From NCBI GenBank assembly GCA_009702305.1, contig WLIH01000057.1, positions 1 through 9,344 of the forward strand: 9,344 nucleotides of DNA. The letters run 5' to 3'. Origin of the DNA: Actinomycetota bacterium. GTDB taxonomy: Bacteria > Actinomycetota > Actinomycetes > Propionibacteriales > Nocardioidaceae. Positions 1 to 5,776 of this stretch are shown one piece after another. The position numbers were made by a program, and so were the translations under genes. The notes beneath the pieces were generated by a model. That model was given only the letters and a program-made list of their open reading frames with translations. It did no database searches and was not told the DNA's origin. Position 1 is the stretch's first letter; the number at the start of each line of letters is the position of its first letter.

Positions 1-809
1 ATGATCTCCTTGATCGTCGAGGCGCCTGATTCCACGCACCCGGTCAACGTGATATCGCCACAGGTCCGGAACCGCACCGTGCGTTCGGTCGCGACCTCAC
101 CCTCACGCATCGGGTTCAACGGGGTCTCACTCATCAACATCCCGTCACGCTCGAAGACCCGGCGCTGGTGAGCGAAGTAGATCTCAGGGATCTCGATCCC
201 CTCACGCCCGATGTAGTCCCACACATCAAGCTCGGTCCAGTTGCTGATCGGGAAGATCCGCATGTGCTCACCCGCATGCAGACGCCCGTTGTACAACGAC
301 CACAACTCCGGGCGCTGCATCTTCGGGTCCCACTGCCCGAACTCGTCACGATGGGAATAGACCCGCTCCTTCGCCCTGGCCTTCTCCTCATCACGCCGAC
401 CACCACCGAACGCCGCAGTGAACCCATGCGACTCGATCGCGTTCAACAACGTCCCGGTCTGCATCCGGTTCCGGCTGGTCTTCCCATCATCGACCACGAC
501 CCCCTCAGCGATCGCGTCATCGATCGAGGCCACCACCAACCGCACACCCAACCGCTCGACCCACCGATCCCGCGTCACCGTGACCTCATCGAAGTCCAGA
601 CCCGTATCGATCTGCAGAATCGGGAACGGGATCTTCGCCGGGAAGAACGCCTTCTCCGCCAACCGCAACATCACGATCGAGTCCTTACCCCCCGAGAACA
701 TCAACACCGGCTTCTCGAACTCAGCCGCGACCTCACGGAAAATATGGATCGACTCCGCCTCCAGCTGATCCAACTGACTCAACCGGTAATCAGCATGCGT
801 CACAGACAT
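1..809 (-). CDS. cysD: Sulfate adenylyltransferase subunit 2 (ATP sulfurylase small subunit), 3' end cut by window
   Basis: CysD is the catalytic small subunit of heterodimeric ATP sulfurylase; with the GTPase CysN it makes adenosine 5'-phosphosulfate (APS) from ATP and sulfate in the cytoplasm. The reading frame starts with ATG at 809 and runs off the left edge after about 269 codons; the family is about 300 residues, so roughly 30-40 C-terminal residues are missing. The N-terminus YRLSQLDQLEAESIHIFRE is typical of the family. The PP-loop motif SGGKDS lies near residue 40, followed by IDTGLDF, FGGGRRDEE and FPISNWTELDVWDYI. A GAGAGG Shine-Dalgarno lies about 11 nt before the ATG. The frame is open further upstream to an ATG at 908 (33 extra codons), but that extension does not look like CysD. 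Codon use is odd: 14 of 19 leucines visible are TTG, whereas neighbouring genes use CTG/CTC. cysN is expected just beyond position 1. Confidence 0.96.
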   Translation of the reverse strand, partial: MSVTHADYRLSQLDQLEAESIHIFREVAAEFEKPVLMFSGGKDSIVMLRLAEKAFFPAKIPFPILQIDTGLDFDEVTVTRDRWVERLGVRLVVASIDDAIAEGVVVDDGKTSRNRMQTGTLLNAIESHGFTAAFGGGRRDEEKARAKERVYSHRDEFGQWDPKMQRPELWSLYNGRLHAGEHMRIFPISNWTELDVWDYIGREGIEIPEIYFAHQRRVFERDGMLMSETPLNPMREGEVATERTVRFRTCGDITLTGCVESGASTIKEI

Positions 810-847
810 GAAACAGGGGACCTCTCGTGGGGAACAGCAGCGCACAT
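800..847 (-). CDS. Possible 15-residue Cys-containing small ORF overlapping the cysD start
   Basis: An out-of-frame ATG at 847 opens a 15-codon frame, MCAAVPHERSPVSCL, whose TGA (802-800) lies just inside cysD, overlapping its ATG. The arrangement would suit translational coupling or a cysteine-sensing leader peptide (Cys at positions 2 and 14), a device known from other actinobacterial cys genes. Against it: there is no clear Shine-Dalgarno, only two non-adjacent Cys codons, and its ATG overlaps a TACGAT box that may itself be the cysD -10 element, in which case it is not transcribed. Held as speculative. Confidence 0.15.
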   Translation of the reverse strand: MCAAVPHERSPVSCL

Positions 848-870
848 CGTAGCCGTCGGCACTCGTGCCG
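846..870 (-). promoter_or_regulatory. Candidate cysD promoter with palindromic operator
   Basis: On the minus strand TACGAT (851-846) fits the actinobacterial -10 consensus TANNNT and would place the transcription start about 30 nt before the cysD ATG. Directly upstream sits the 14-bp palindrome CGGCAC-GA-GTGCCG (870-857), in the position of the -35/-10 spacer. No convincing TTGAC-like -35 is seen. A perfect inverted repeat there suggests a dimeric regulator, possibly of sulfur genes. This is inferred from position and symmetry only. Confidence 0.35.
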
Positions 871-957
871 GACGACTCAGCCTCAATCCTGATCGACTTG
901 GTCGCCATCGCGGTGCGCGCGGCCTCCCCGGTGCGAGGGAGAGTGGTGACCAGTCGG

Positions 958-980
958 TAGCGTGGGTGACTCGCGAGGAG
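958..980 (+). promoter_or_regulatory. Candidate -10 box and Shine-Dalgarno for the phosphatase gene
   Basis: TAGCGT at 958-963 matches TANNNT and would give a short leader of about 18 nt. GAGGAG at 975-980 is a good Shine-Dalgarno seven nt before the ATG at 988 and decides in favour of that start over the in-frame ATG at 994. No clear -35 is visible. Confidence 0.4.
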
Positions 981-987
981 GCTGTGC

Positions 988-1578
988 ATGTCCATGAGTG
1001 ACCCGTCCGAGCAGGGCGTTCCTGCCGGGATCCTGACCGTCTGCATCGGGAACATGTGCCGCTCGCCGCTGGCCGAGCGCCTCCTCCGCCTCCACCTGGC
1101 GGATGCCGTCGCCACGGGTGTCGTCCGAGTCGACAGCGCTGGTGTGCGACCTGTGGTCGGCCATGCGATGGAGGAGAACGCCGCCGCCGAGCTCGTGCGG
1201 CTGGGCGGTGACCCGACCGGCTTCGCTGCGCGACGGGTCGAGCCCGACCTCGTGCTGGAGGCGACCCTCGTGTTGGCGATGACCCGGGAGATCCGGGCGG
1301 ACGTCCTGCGTGAGCAGCCTCGGGCGATGCGCCGGACCTTCACCTTGCCCGAGTTCGCCGAGATCTGCCGAGGTCTGGCGCGTGAGGGAGTGGTCGCGTC
1401 GAGTGTTGCCGAGCTCGTGGCCACGGCCGCGCGGCGCCGCGCACTGGCGGCCGAGATCGATCAGGACATCCCCGACCCGATCGGACGGCCGGCTGCCGTG
1501 CACCGCGAGGTCGCAGACCGCATCGCTGCAGACATCGACGCCGTCGTCGCGGCACTGCACGCTTCGACGCAGGTCTAG
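988..1578 (+). CDS. Low-molecular-weight protein-tyrosine phosphatase family protein
   Basis: A cytoplasmic phosphatase of the LMW-PTP fold, predicted to hydrolyse phosphotyrosine through a phosphocysteine intermediate. The signature CX5R loop, CIGNMCRS, is at residues 19-26 (Cys19 nucleophile, Arg25). The general-acid loop, normally DP[YF], appears late as DIPDPIGRP (Asp163-Pro164), with Ile in place of the usual aromatic residue. The protein has 196 residues, longer than the usual 145-160; the excess is a helical, Arg/Ala-rich stretch at about 110-160. This longer DPIGRP version is common in actinobacteria, often near exopolysaccharide genes, where such enzymes dephosphorylate BY-kinases. 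Here it lies between cysD (divergent, 178 bp away) and the TauE permease (convergent, 22 bp between stops); a sugar transferase lies 6 kb downstream. Arsenate reductases share the fold, but the intact PTP loop favours a phosphatase. The substrate is unknown. Confidence 0.9.
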   Translation: MSMSDPSEQGVPAGILTVCIGNMCRSPLAERLLRLHLADAVATGVVRVDSAGVRPVVGHAMEENAAAELVRLGGDPTGFAARRVEPDLVLEATLVLAMTREIRADVLREQPRAMRRTFTLPEFAEICRGLAREGVVASSVAELVATAARRRALAAEIDQDIPDPIGRPAAVHREVADRIAADIDAVVAALHASTQV

Positions 1579-1600
1579 GCGCTGAGGCCGGCCTGCACGA

Positions 1601-2641
1601 TCAGTGCGACGCCGGCGGATCCGATGGCGCACTCGCCGCCGACGTGGCCGTCTCGTGCCCGCCGCTGTAGGTCCAGTCGTCGAGCTCGGCCACGGTCGGT
1701 GCGCCGAAGTACGGGAGACCCTGGCCCTTGCGCAGCACGGCCCAGACCAGGGGGACCAGGACGGCCATGGTCAGACCGACCAGACCGATCAGCACAGGGT
1801 GCGTCTCGTCCTTGCCGAGCGGAGCCCAACCGGCCTTGTCGAGGAGGGCGACGCCCGACATCGTCAGGACGACGACGATGCCGCGCCGGATGAAGGACTG
1901 CGGCACCTTCGGCGCGATCTTGCTGCCGAGCAGCGTGCCGGGCACCGACCCGACGATGAGGGGGATGGCGATCGACCAGTCCAGGCCGTTGAGCGCGATG
2001 TTCGAGATCGCAGCGGCGAGGACGAGGGGCACCGCCTGCACCAGGTCGGTGCCGACCAGCTTCACGGCGGAGAGCCCGGGGTAGAGCATCAGCAGCGCGA
2101 TCATGATGACCGACCCGGACCCGACGCTCGTGATGCCGACCAGCAGCCCACCGAGGGCTCCGACCGCCAGGGTGGCGATCGGTCGGATGGTCGGATCGGG
2201 GTCACCGGCCGGACCCCCGGAGCGCACGCGGCGCAGGTTGACGTAGAGGCGCAACGCATACGTCGCGGCCGCCAGCAGGAGAGCGAACCCGATGCACATC
2301 TTGAGCACGTGATCGAGCTCGTCGGCGTCGCTGGTGACGTGGCGGACGACGTAGGGACCGGCGAAGGCCATCGGGACCGAGCCGAGGATCAACCACTTGG
2401 CCAGGCCGAAGTTCGGGGAGCCCTCGCGTGCGTGGACGATCGCGCCCCCGCTCTTGTAGACGGCTGCGGCCGTGAGGTCCGCGGTGACGACGGTCGCGGC
2501 CTCGCCGCCGCCGACGCCGAGGAAGATGAGCGCCGGCGTCATCAGGGCGCCACCCCCCATCCCGGTCAGACCGACGATCACGCCGACGAAGAAGCCCGCC
2601 GCCAGGATCGATAGCGCGGTGATGGTGATCAGGTCGTCCAT
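1601..2641 (-). CDS. TauE/SafE (DUF81) family sulfite/sulfonate permease
   Basis: An integral membrane protein of 346 residues in the TauE/SafE family, whose characterised members export sulfite or sulfoacetate or move sulfonates and other organic anions. The two internal repeats are visible, each with a Gly-rich first helix: GLTGMGGGALMTPALIFLG near residues 24-42 and GITSVGSGSVIM near 169-180. Hydrophobic segments fall at roughly 5-25, 30-45, 82-102, 112-134, 154-172, 175-190, 203-240, 250-268 and 282-303. A hydrophilic tail of about 40 residues (305-346) is longer than in many family members. The ATG at 2641 is preceded by AGGAAGG about nine nt upstream. It follows cysC in the same direction after 186 bp containing a hairpin, so it may have its own promoter. 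Location between cysD and cysC supports a sulfur-related substrate; the precise substrate and direction cannot be read from sequence. Confidence 0.92.
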   Translation of the reverse strand: MDDLITITALSILAAGFFVGVIVGLTGMGGGALMTPALIFLGVGGGEAATVVTADLTAAAVYKSGGAIVHAREGSPNFGLAKWLILGSVPMAFAGPYVVRHVTSDADELDHVLKMCIGFALLLAAATYALRLYVNLRRVRSGGPAGDPDPTIRPIATLAVGALGGLLVGITSVGSGSVIMIALLMLYPGLSAVKLVGTDLVQAVPLVLAAAISNIALNGLDWSIAIPLIVGSVPGTLLGSKIAPKVPQSFIRRGIVVVLTMSGVALLDKAGWAPLGKDETHPVLIGLVGLTMAVLVPLVWAVLRKGQGLPYFGAPTVAELDDWTYSGGHETATSAASAPSDPPASH

Positions 2642-2720
2642 GGAGGTGCCCTTCCTCGATCAGGTGTGCCGACCCGTCCACGCGCGTCGGGGTGCGTGGT
2701 CGATCGGCGCTCGTCACCGT

Positions 2721-2737
2721 CCGACCCGGCAGGTCGG
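2721..2737. other. Small inverted repeat in the tauE-cysC gap
   Basis: CCGACC (2721-2726) and GGTCGG (2732-2737) form a perfect 6-bp inverted repeat around a 5-nt loop, about 80 nt upstream of the permease ATG. It may be a hairpin in the leader or an operator. No function can be assigned from sequence. Confidence 0.3.
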
Positions 2738-2750
2738 CGAGGAACAGACG

Positions 2751-2774
2751 GATCTCCGCACCCAGATCTCCGCA
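2751..2774. repeat. 10-bp direct repeat upstream of the permease gene
   Basis: GATCTCCGCA occurs at 2751-2760 and again at 2765-2774, a 14-bp period. The pair lies 110-133 bp before the permease start and just beyond the cysC terminator, where a promoter would be expected. Spaced direct repeats of this size can be tandem regulator-binding sites, but chance in GC-rich DNA is not excluded. Confidence 0.35.
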
Positions 2775-2776
2775 AG

Positions 2777-2802
2777 CGGGCCGAGACTATCTCCTCGGCC
2801 CG
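2777..2802 (-). terminator. Hairpin downstream of cysC, probable terminator
   Basis: CGGGCCGAG (2777-2785) and CTCGGCCCG (2794-2802) form a perfect 9-bp GC-rich stem with an 8-nt loop, 25 nt past the cysC stop codon. No U-tract follows on the minus strand, which is common for actinobacterial terminators. It separates cysC from the permease gene. Confidence 0.6.
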
Positions 2803-2827
2803 TCGCGGTGTGGCGGCGCGCAGGCGG

Positions 2828-4036
2828 CTACCGGCCCGGGGTCAGGTCCAGGTATCCCGCGTCGCGTAATGCGATGAGGACGTCATCGAGTGCGTCGTCG
2901 ATCGTGCGGCCGGTGGTGTCGACGCGGACGTCGGCGTCGGTCGGCTCGTCGTAGGGCGAGGAGATGCCGGTGAACTCGGGGATCTCGCCGCGGCGGGCCT
3001 TGGCGTAGAGGCCCTTGCGGTCGCGGCGCTCGCACTCCTCGAGGGGCGTGGCGACGTGGACCAGGAAGAAGGCGCCGCCGGCGTCGTCGACCATCGCGCG
3101 CACCTGCTGACGGGTCTCGTCGAACGGCGCGATCGGGCTGCAGACCGCCAGTCCGCCGTGGCGGGAGATCTCGGCCGCGACCCAGCCGATCCGGCGGATG
3201 TTGGTCTCCCGGTCGGCTTTGGAGAAGGTCAGGCCGGCGGACAGGTTGCGACGCACGACGTCGCCGTCGAGGCTGGTGATGGTGCGCGCGCCCTGCTCGA
3301 GGATGCGGTCCATCAGCGCCTGCGCGAGCGTCGACTTGCCGCTGCCGGACAGCCCGGTGAAGAACAGCACGAGGCCCTGCTCGCTCGGCTCCGGCTGGTC
3401 GCGTTCGACGATCGCGGCGATGGTCGGGGGCAGCTCCGCGTCGGACTCGACGACACCGGCGACCGGGTCGCCGCCGGCGTACGTCGCGACCACCTGCGCG
3501 CCGAGGGCGTGATCGCCGTCCGGGTCGTCGTGCGATGCCAGCGGCACGGCGACCACCACGGCGTCCGGCAGGACCTGCGCGGCCGCCAGGGTGGCGCGGA
3601 TCAGAGCGACCCGCGAGAGCTCGGGGGTGCCGGTGCCGACCAGGGCCAGCAGGGCCAGCGGACCGAGACCGGCGAGCCGAGCGAGCTGGTCGACGTCGAG
3701 GGCGTCGGTGACCGGCACGAACGTGCGTCCGGCGTACTGCTCGCGCACCTGCGCCGGCGAGAGGTAGAGGCGACGGAACGGTCCGAACTGCGCGTGGGTC
3801 AGTGGCTCGACCGCACCGCCGGGGACGGTGACCCGGGCCAGCGGCAGACCCTCGGGATCGACCAGCTCGACGCCGCCGGCCGAGGTTGCGAGCTCGCGCA
3901 CCTCGTCGGGGAGAGTCAGCGTGACCGGGCTCCCGGGCTCGTCGAAGCCCGCCGTGGGCAGCAGCGCGCCCGTCGAGAGCAGCTCGAGGTCGTCGAGCTC
4001 GCGAGGGGTCGGGCAGTGCTGGGGAAGGTCGGACAC
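2828..4036 (-). CDS. cysC: APS kinase with degenerate ATP-sulfurylase-like N-terminal domain
   Basis: The C-terminal half is an adenylyl-sulfate kinase, which phosphorylates APS to PAPS. The Walker A loop GLSGSGKST is at residues 228-236, followed by SLDGDVVRRNLSAGL (255-269), FSKADRETNIRRIGWVA (271-287), a KGLYAKAR segment (341-348) and FTGISSPYDEP (355-365), all APS kinase hallmarks. The first 215 or so residues resemble an ATP sulfurylase: RELDDLELLSTGALLPTAGF matches the PUA-like domain start, and LSPAQVREQYAGR follows. However, the catalytic RNPxHxxH motif is absent; the corresponding stretch reads GTGTPELSRVALIR (about 134-147). The domain is therefore probably non-catalytic, consistent with a separate CysDN enzyme. 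I chose GTG at 4036 (AGGATGG nine nt upstream; 402 residues). The frame is open for 550 further codons, only because of the palindromic array. Divergent from the asparaginase gene with 39 bp between starts. Confidence 0.93.
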   Translation of the reverse strand: MSDLPQHCPTPRELDDLELLSTGALLPTAGFDEPGSPVTLTLPDEVRELATSAGGVELVDPEGLPLARVTVPGGAVEPLTHAQFGPFRRLYLSPAQVREQYAGRTFVPVTDALDVDQLARLAGLGPLALLALVGTGTPELSRVALIRATLAAAQVLPDAVVVAVPLASHDDPDGDHALGAQVVATYAGGDPVAGVVESDAELPPTIAAIVERDQPEPSEQGLVLFFTGLSGSGKSTLAQALMDRILEQGARTITSLDGDVVRRNLSAGLTFSKADRETNIRRIGWVAAEISRHGGLAVCSPIAPFDETRQQVRAMVDDAGGAFFLVHVATPLEECERRDRKGLYAKARRGEIPEFTGISSPYDEPTDADVRVDTTGRTIDDALDDVLIALRDAGYLDLTPGR

Positions 4037-4063
4037 CGGGCCATCCTGCCAAAGCCGGGTCGT

Positions 4064-4069
4064 TAGCCT
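4064..4069 (+). promoter_or_regulatory. -10 element of a leaderless promoter for the asparaginase gene
   Basis: TAGCCT fits TANNNT and ends exactly six nt before the ATG at 4076, so transcription would begin at or next to the start codon. There is no Shine-Dalgarno before the ATG, which agrees with a leaderless mRNA. The same geometry recurs before the DUF2516 gene. Confidence 0.6.
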
Positions 4070-4075
4070 GCACCC

Positions 4076-5047
4076 ATGTCCGATCCTGCTGCCGCCCGCC
4101 CCGTCGTCGCCGAGATCGTCCGCTCGGGCTTCGTCGAGGGCCGCCACTACGGCAGCGTCGTCGCGCTGGCCGCCGACGGGTCCGTCGAGTGGTCGGTGGG
4201 CGACGTGCGCAGCCCGATCCTGCCGCGATCGTGCAACAAGCCGGTCCAGGCGCTCGCGATGGTGGAGCTCGGGCTCGACCTGCCACCGGACCTGCTGGCC
4301 CTGGCCTGCGCCTCGCACTCGGGGGAGGACTTCCACCTCGACGGCGTACGCCGGATCCTCGCCGGCGCCGGCCTCGACGAGTCCGCCCTCCAGACGCCGC
4401 CGGACTACCCGCTCGACGACACGGCCAAGGAGGCCCTGATCCGAGCGGGAGGTGAGCGGAGCGCGATCGCGATGAACTGCTCGGGCAAGCACGCCGCGAT
4501 GCTGGCCACCTGCGTCGTGCGCGGCTGGGACACCGCGACCTACCGCGCCTCCGATCACCCCCTGCAGCAGGCGATCGGCGAGACCTTCGCCCGTGCCACC
4601 GGCGAGGACGTCGCGGTGGTGGCGGTCGACGGGTGCGGAGCGCCGCTGCTGTCCACCTCGCTGGTCGGGCTGGCCACGGCGTTCCGGGCCATGGCCGTCG
4701 CCGCGGACGGGCCTGGGCATCGGATCGCCTCCGCGGTGCGTGCCCACCCGGCGCACGTCTCGGGCAGCACGCGCGACGAGCTGGCGCTGCTGACGGCCAT
4801 GCCCGGTGCGATCGGCAAGGCTGGGGCGGAATCCTGCTACGTCGTCGCGCTGCCCGACGGGCGTGCCTTCGCGCTCAAGACCGACGACGGAGCACCCCGG
4901 GTGCGTCCGGTGCTGATGGCCGCAGCGCTGCGCCGTGCGGGAGTCGATCAGGAGGACTGGGTCGACGGCGACGCCGTACGCCGCACCGGCGAGCTGCCGC
5001 TGCTCGGCGGCGGGGTGCCGGTGGGCGAGATCCGCGCCTGCTTCTGA
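4076..5047 (+). CDS. Asparaginase of the AnsA (Rhizobium etli type, PF06089) family
   Basis: A 323-residue protein predicted to hydrolyse L-asparagine to aspartate and ammonia. It belongs to the serine-based R. etli class, not the classic bacterial type I/II fold. The family motifs are all visible: PRSCNKPVQAL with the Ser52-x-x-Lys55 pair, ACASHSGEDFH with Ser80, NCSGKHAAML with Cys135 and Lys138, and VDGCGAP with Cys187. In the R. etli ReAV enzyme the corresponding Ser48/Lys51 and Ser80 are catalytic and two Cys plus Lys bind zinc, so the active site looks intact. Length is normal and no signal peptide is seen, so it should be cytoplasmic. The start at 4076 is supported by a leaderless -10 box. 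It is divergent from cysC; there is no metabolic link between them in the window. Its stop is followed within 14 nt by the palindromic repeat array, which may end its transcript. Confidence 0.92.
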   Translation: MSDPAAARPVVAEIVRSGFVEGRHYGSVVALAADGSVEWSVGDVRSPILPRSCNKPVQALAMVELGLDLPPDLLALACASHSGEDFHLDGVRRILAGAGLDESALQTPPDYPLDDTAKEALIRAGGERSAIAMNCSGKHAAMLATCVVRGWDTATYRASDHPLQQAIGETFARATGEDVAVVAVDGCGAPLLSTSLVGLATAFRAMAVAADGPGHRIASAVRAHPAHVSGSTRDELALLTAMPGAIGKAGAESCYVVALPDGRAFALKTDDGAPRVRPVLMAAALRRAGVDQEDWVDGDAVRRTGELPLLGGGVPVGEIRACF

Positions 5048-5060
5048 TCCACGCTGCGGC

Positions 5061-5635
5061 GGTTTCGATACACCACCTCGGCGGCGCTCGACCGACGGGC
5101 CAACTCGTTGGTCGAGTAGGCGCGCCAGTGCCGTATCGAGACCCGGTGACGACGCGCTGTGGTGGTCTCGATACACCGCCTCGCTGGCGCTCGGCGGCAC
5201 TCGACCAACAAGGGATCCCGCCTCGCTGGCGCTCGGCGGCACTCGACCAACGAGGGGGTCGTCCTTCTCGTTGGTCGAGTAGGCGCGCCAGCGCCGTATC
5301 GAGACCCGGTGACGACGCGCTGTGGTGGTCTCGATACACCACCTCGCTGGCGCTCGGCGGCACTCGACCAACGGGCCAACTCGTTGGTCGAGTAGGCGCG
5401 CCAGCGCCGAATCGAGACCCGGTGACGACGCGCTGCGGTGGTCTCGATACGCCACCGCGCTGGCGCTCGGCGGCACTCGACCAACGAGGCAACTCGTTGG
5501 TCGAGTAGGCGCGCCAGCGCCGTATCGAGACCCGGGGCCGGCTGCGCGGCGGTGGTCTCGATACGCCACCTCGCTGGCGCTCGGCGGCACTCGACCGCCG
5601 AAGTGCGGTGAACGCTGCGCTACTCGACCAACGAG
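5061..5635. repeat. REP/BIME-like palindromic repeat array
   Basis: About 575 bp made of two alternating half-elements. The B form begins CTCGTTGGTCGAGTAGGCGC and ends GTATCGAGACC (5104-5143, 5267-5306, 5380-5419, 5493-5532; one copy reads GAATCGAGACC). The A form begins GGTCTCGATAC and ends CTCGACCAACGAG or similar (5164-5210, 5327-5373, 5440-5488, 5554-5600; degenerate copy at 5061-5097; 5'-truncated copy at 5221-5254). The two ends are reverse complements, so each B + about 20-nt spacer (CGGTGACGACGCGCTGYGGT) + A makes a long hairpin. B2, B3 and B4 start exactly 113 bp apart. A last fragment ending CTACTCGACCAACGAG lies at 5620-5635. The region has no plausible coding content although it is nearly stop-free on the minus strand. 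Such intergenic palindromes are widespread in Nocardioides-like genomes; possible roles are transcript termination or mRNA 3'-end protection for the asparaginase gene. Confidence 0.85.
5178..5251. repeat. Internal 42-bp-offset duplication within the array
   Basis: A 32-nt A-type segment at 5178-5209 is repeated without mismatch at 5220-5251, joined by AAGGGATCCC. It accounts for most of the extra 50 bp between the first and second B elements (163 bp rather than 113) and looks like a local slippage or recombination event after the tandem array formed. Confidence 0.7.
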
Positions 5636-5741
5636 GTGCGGTGATCGCGGCGTCGCTCGAATGACGGGCGTGTGCTTGCTCTGCAAGCGATCTTTCAGCG
5701 CTCAGACATGGGCCGTGTGAGTCAGTGCACAGCGCCCCGAG
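5636..5741. other. Non-coding stretch between repeat array and regulator promoter
   Basis: I see no gene here. The one structured element is GCTTGC-TCT-GCAAGC (5674-5688), a 6-bp hairpin with a 3-nt loop followed by GATCTTTC, which could act as a weak terminator for plus-strand transcription arriving through the array. Confidence 0.4.
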
Positions 5742-5770
5742 TTGCGTTTGCTAACTGTAGTTAGCACTAT
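5742..5770 (+). promoter_or_regulatory. Promoter and palindromic operator of the XRE regulator gene
   Basis: TTGCGT (5742-5747) and CACTAT (5765-5770) are separated by exactly 17 bp and form a plausible -35/-10 pair, with six nt from the -10 to the ATG at 5777, so the mRNA would be leaderless. TGCTAACTGTAGTTAGCA (5749-5766) is a perfect 8-bp inverted repeat around a 2-nt centre and fills the spacer, running into the -10. This AT-rich palindrome stands out from its surroundings and is a strong candidate operator, most simply for the adjacent regulator. GGAGG at 5771-5775 is only one nt from the ATG, too close to serve as a normal Shine-Dalgarno. Confidence 0.65.
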
Positions 5771-5776
5771 GGAGGC

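Noticed and set aside
168..1001. 277-codon plus-strand frame across cysD and the phosphatase promoter region
   Set aside because: It is the antisense shadow of cysD, which has clear PP-loop and family motifs; the translation is Arg/His/Pro-rich and low in complexity.
1604..2614. 336-codon plus-strand frame opposite the permease gene
   Set aside because: Arg/Asp/Gly/His-rich shadow typical of high-GC antisense frames; the minus strand has clear TauE/SafE repeats and a ribosome site.
3056..4066. 336-codon plus-strand frame opposite cysC
   Set aside because: Antisense shadow of the APS kinase, with no recognisable domain.
5061..5635. Possible CRISPR array
   Set aside because: Units alternate in orientation and are palindromic over their full length, the spacers are nearly identical rather than unique, and no cas genes are nearby.
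2828..5686. Very long minus-strand frame of about 950 codons covering cysC, the opposite strand of the asparaginase gene and the repeat array
   Set aside because: Only the part from 4036 down to 2828 matches a protein family. The rest is antisense to a well-supported asparaginase gene and to palindromic repeats; the translated repeats (e.g. LVGRVPPSASE) are artefacts of tandem DNA repeats without stops.
5674..5700. Possible tRNA or small RNA remnant or attachment site near the GCTTGC/GCAAGC hairpin
   Set aside because: There is no cloverleaf, CCA end or flanking direct repeat; only a short hairpin is supported, and no integrase or phage gene is present.
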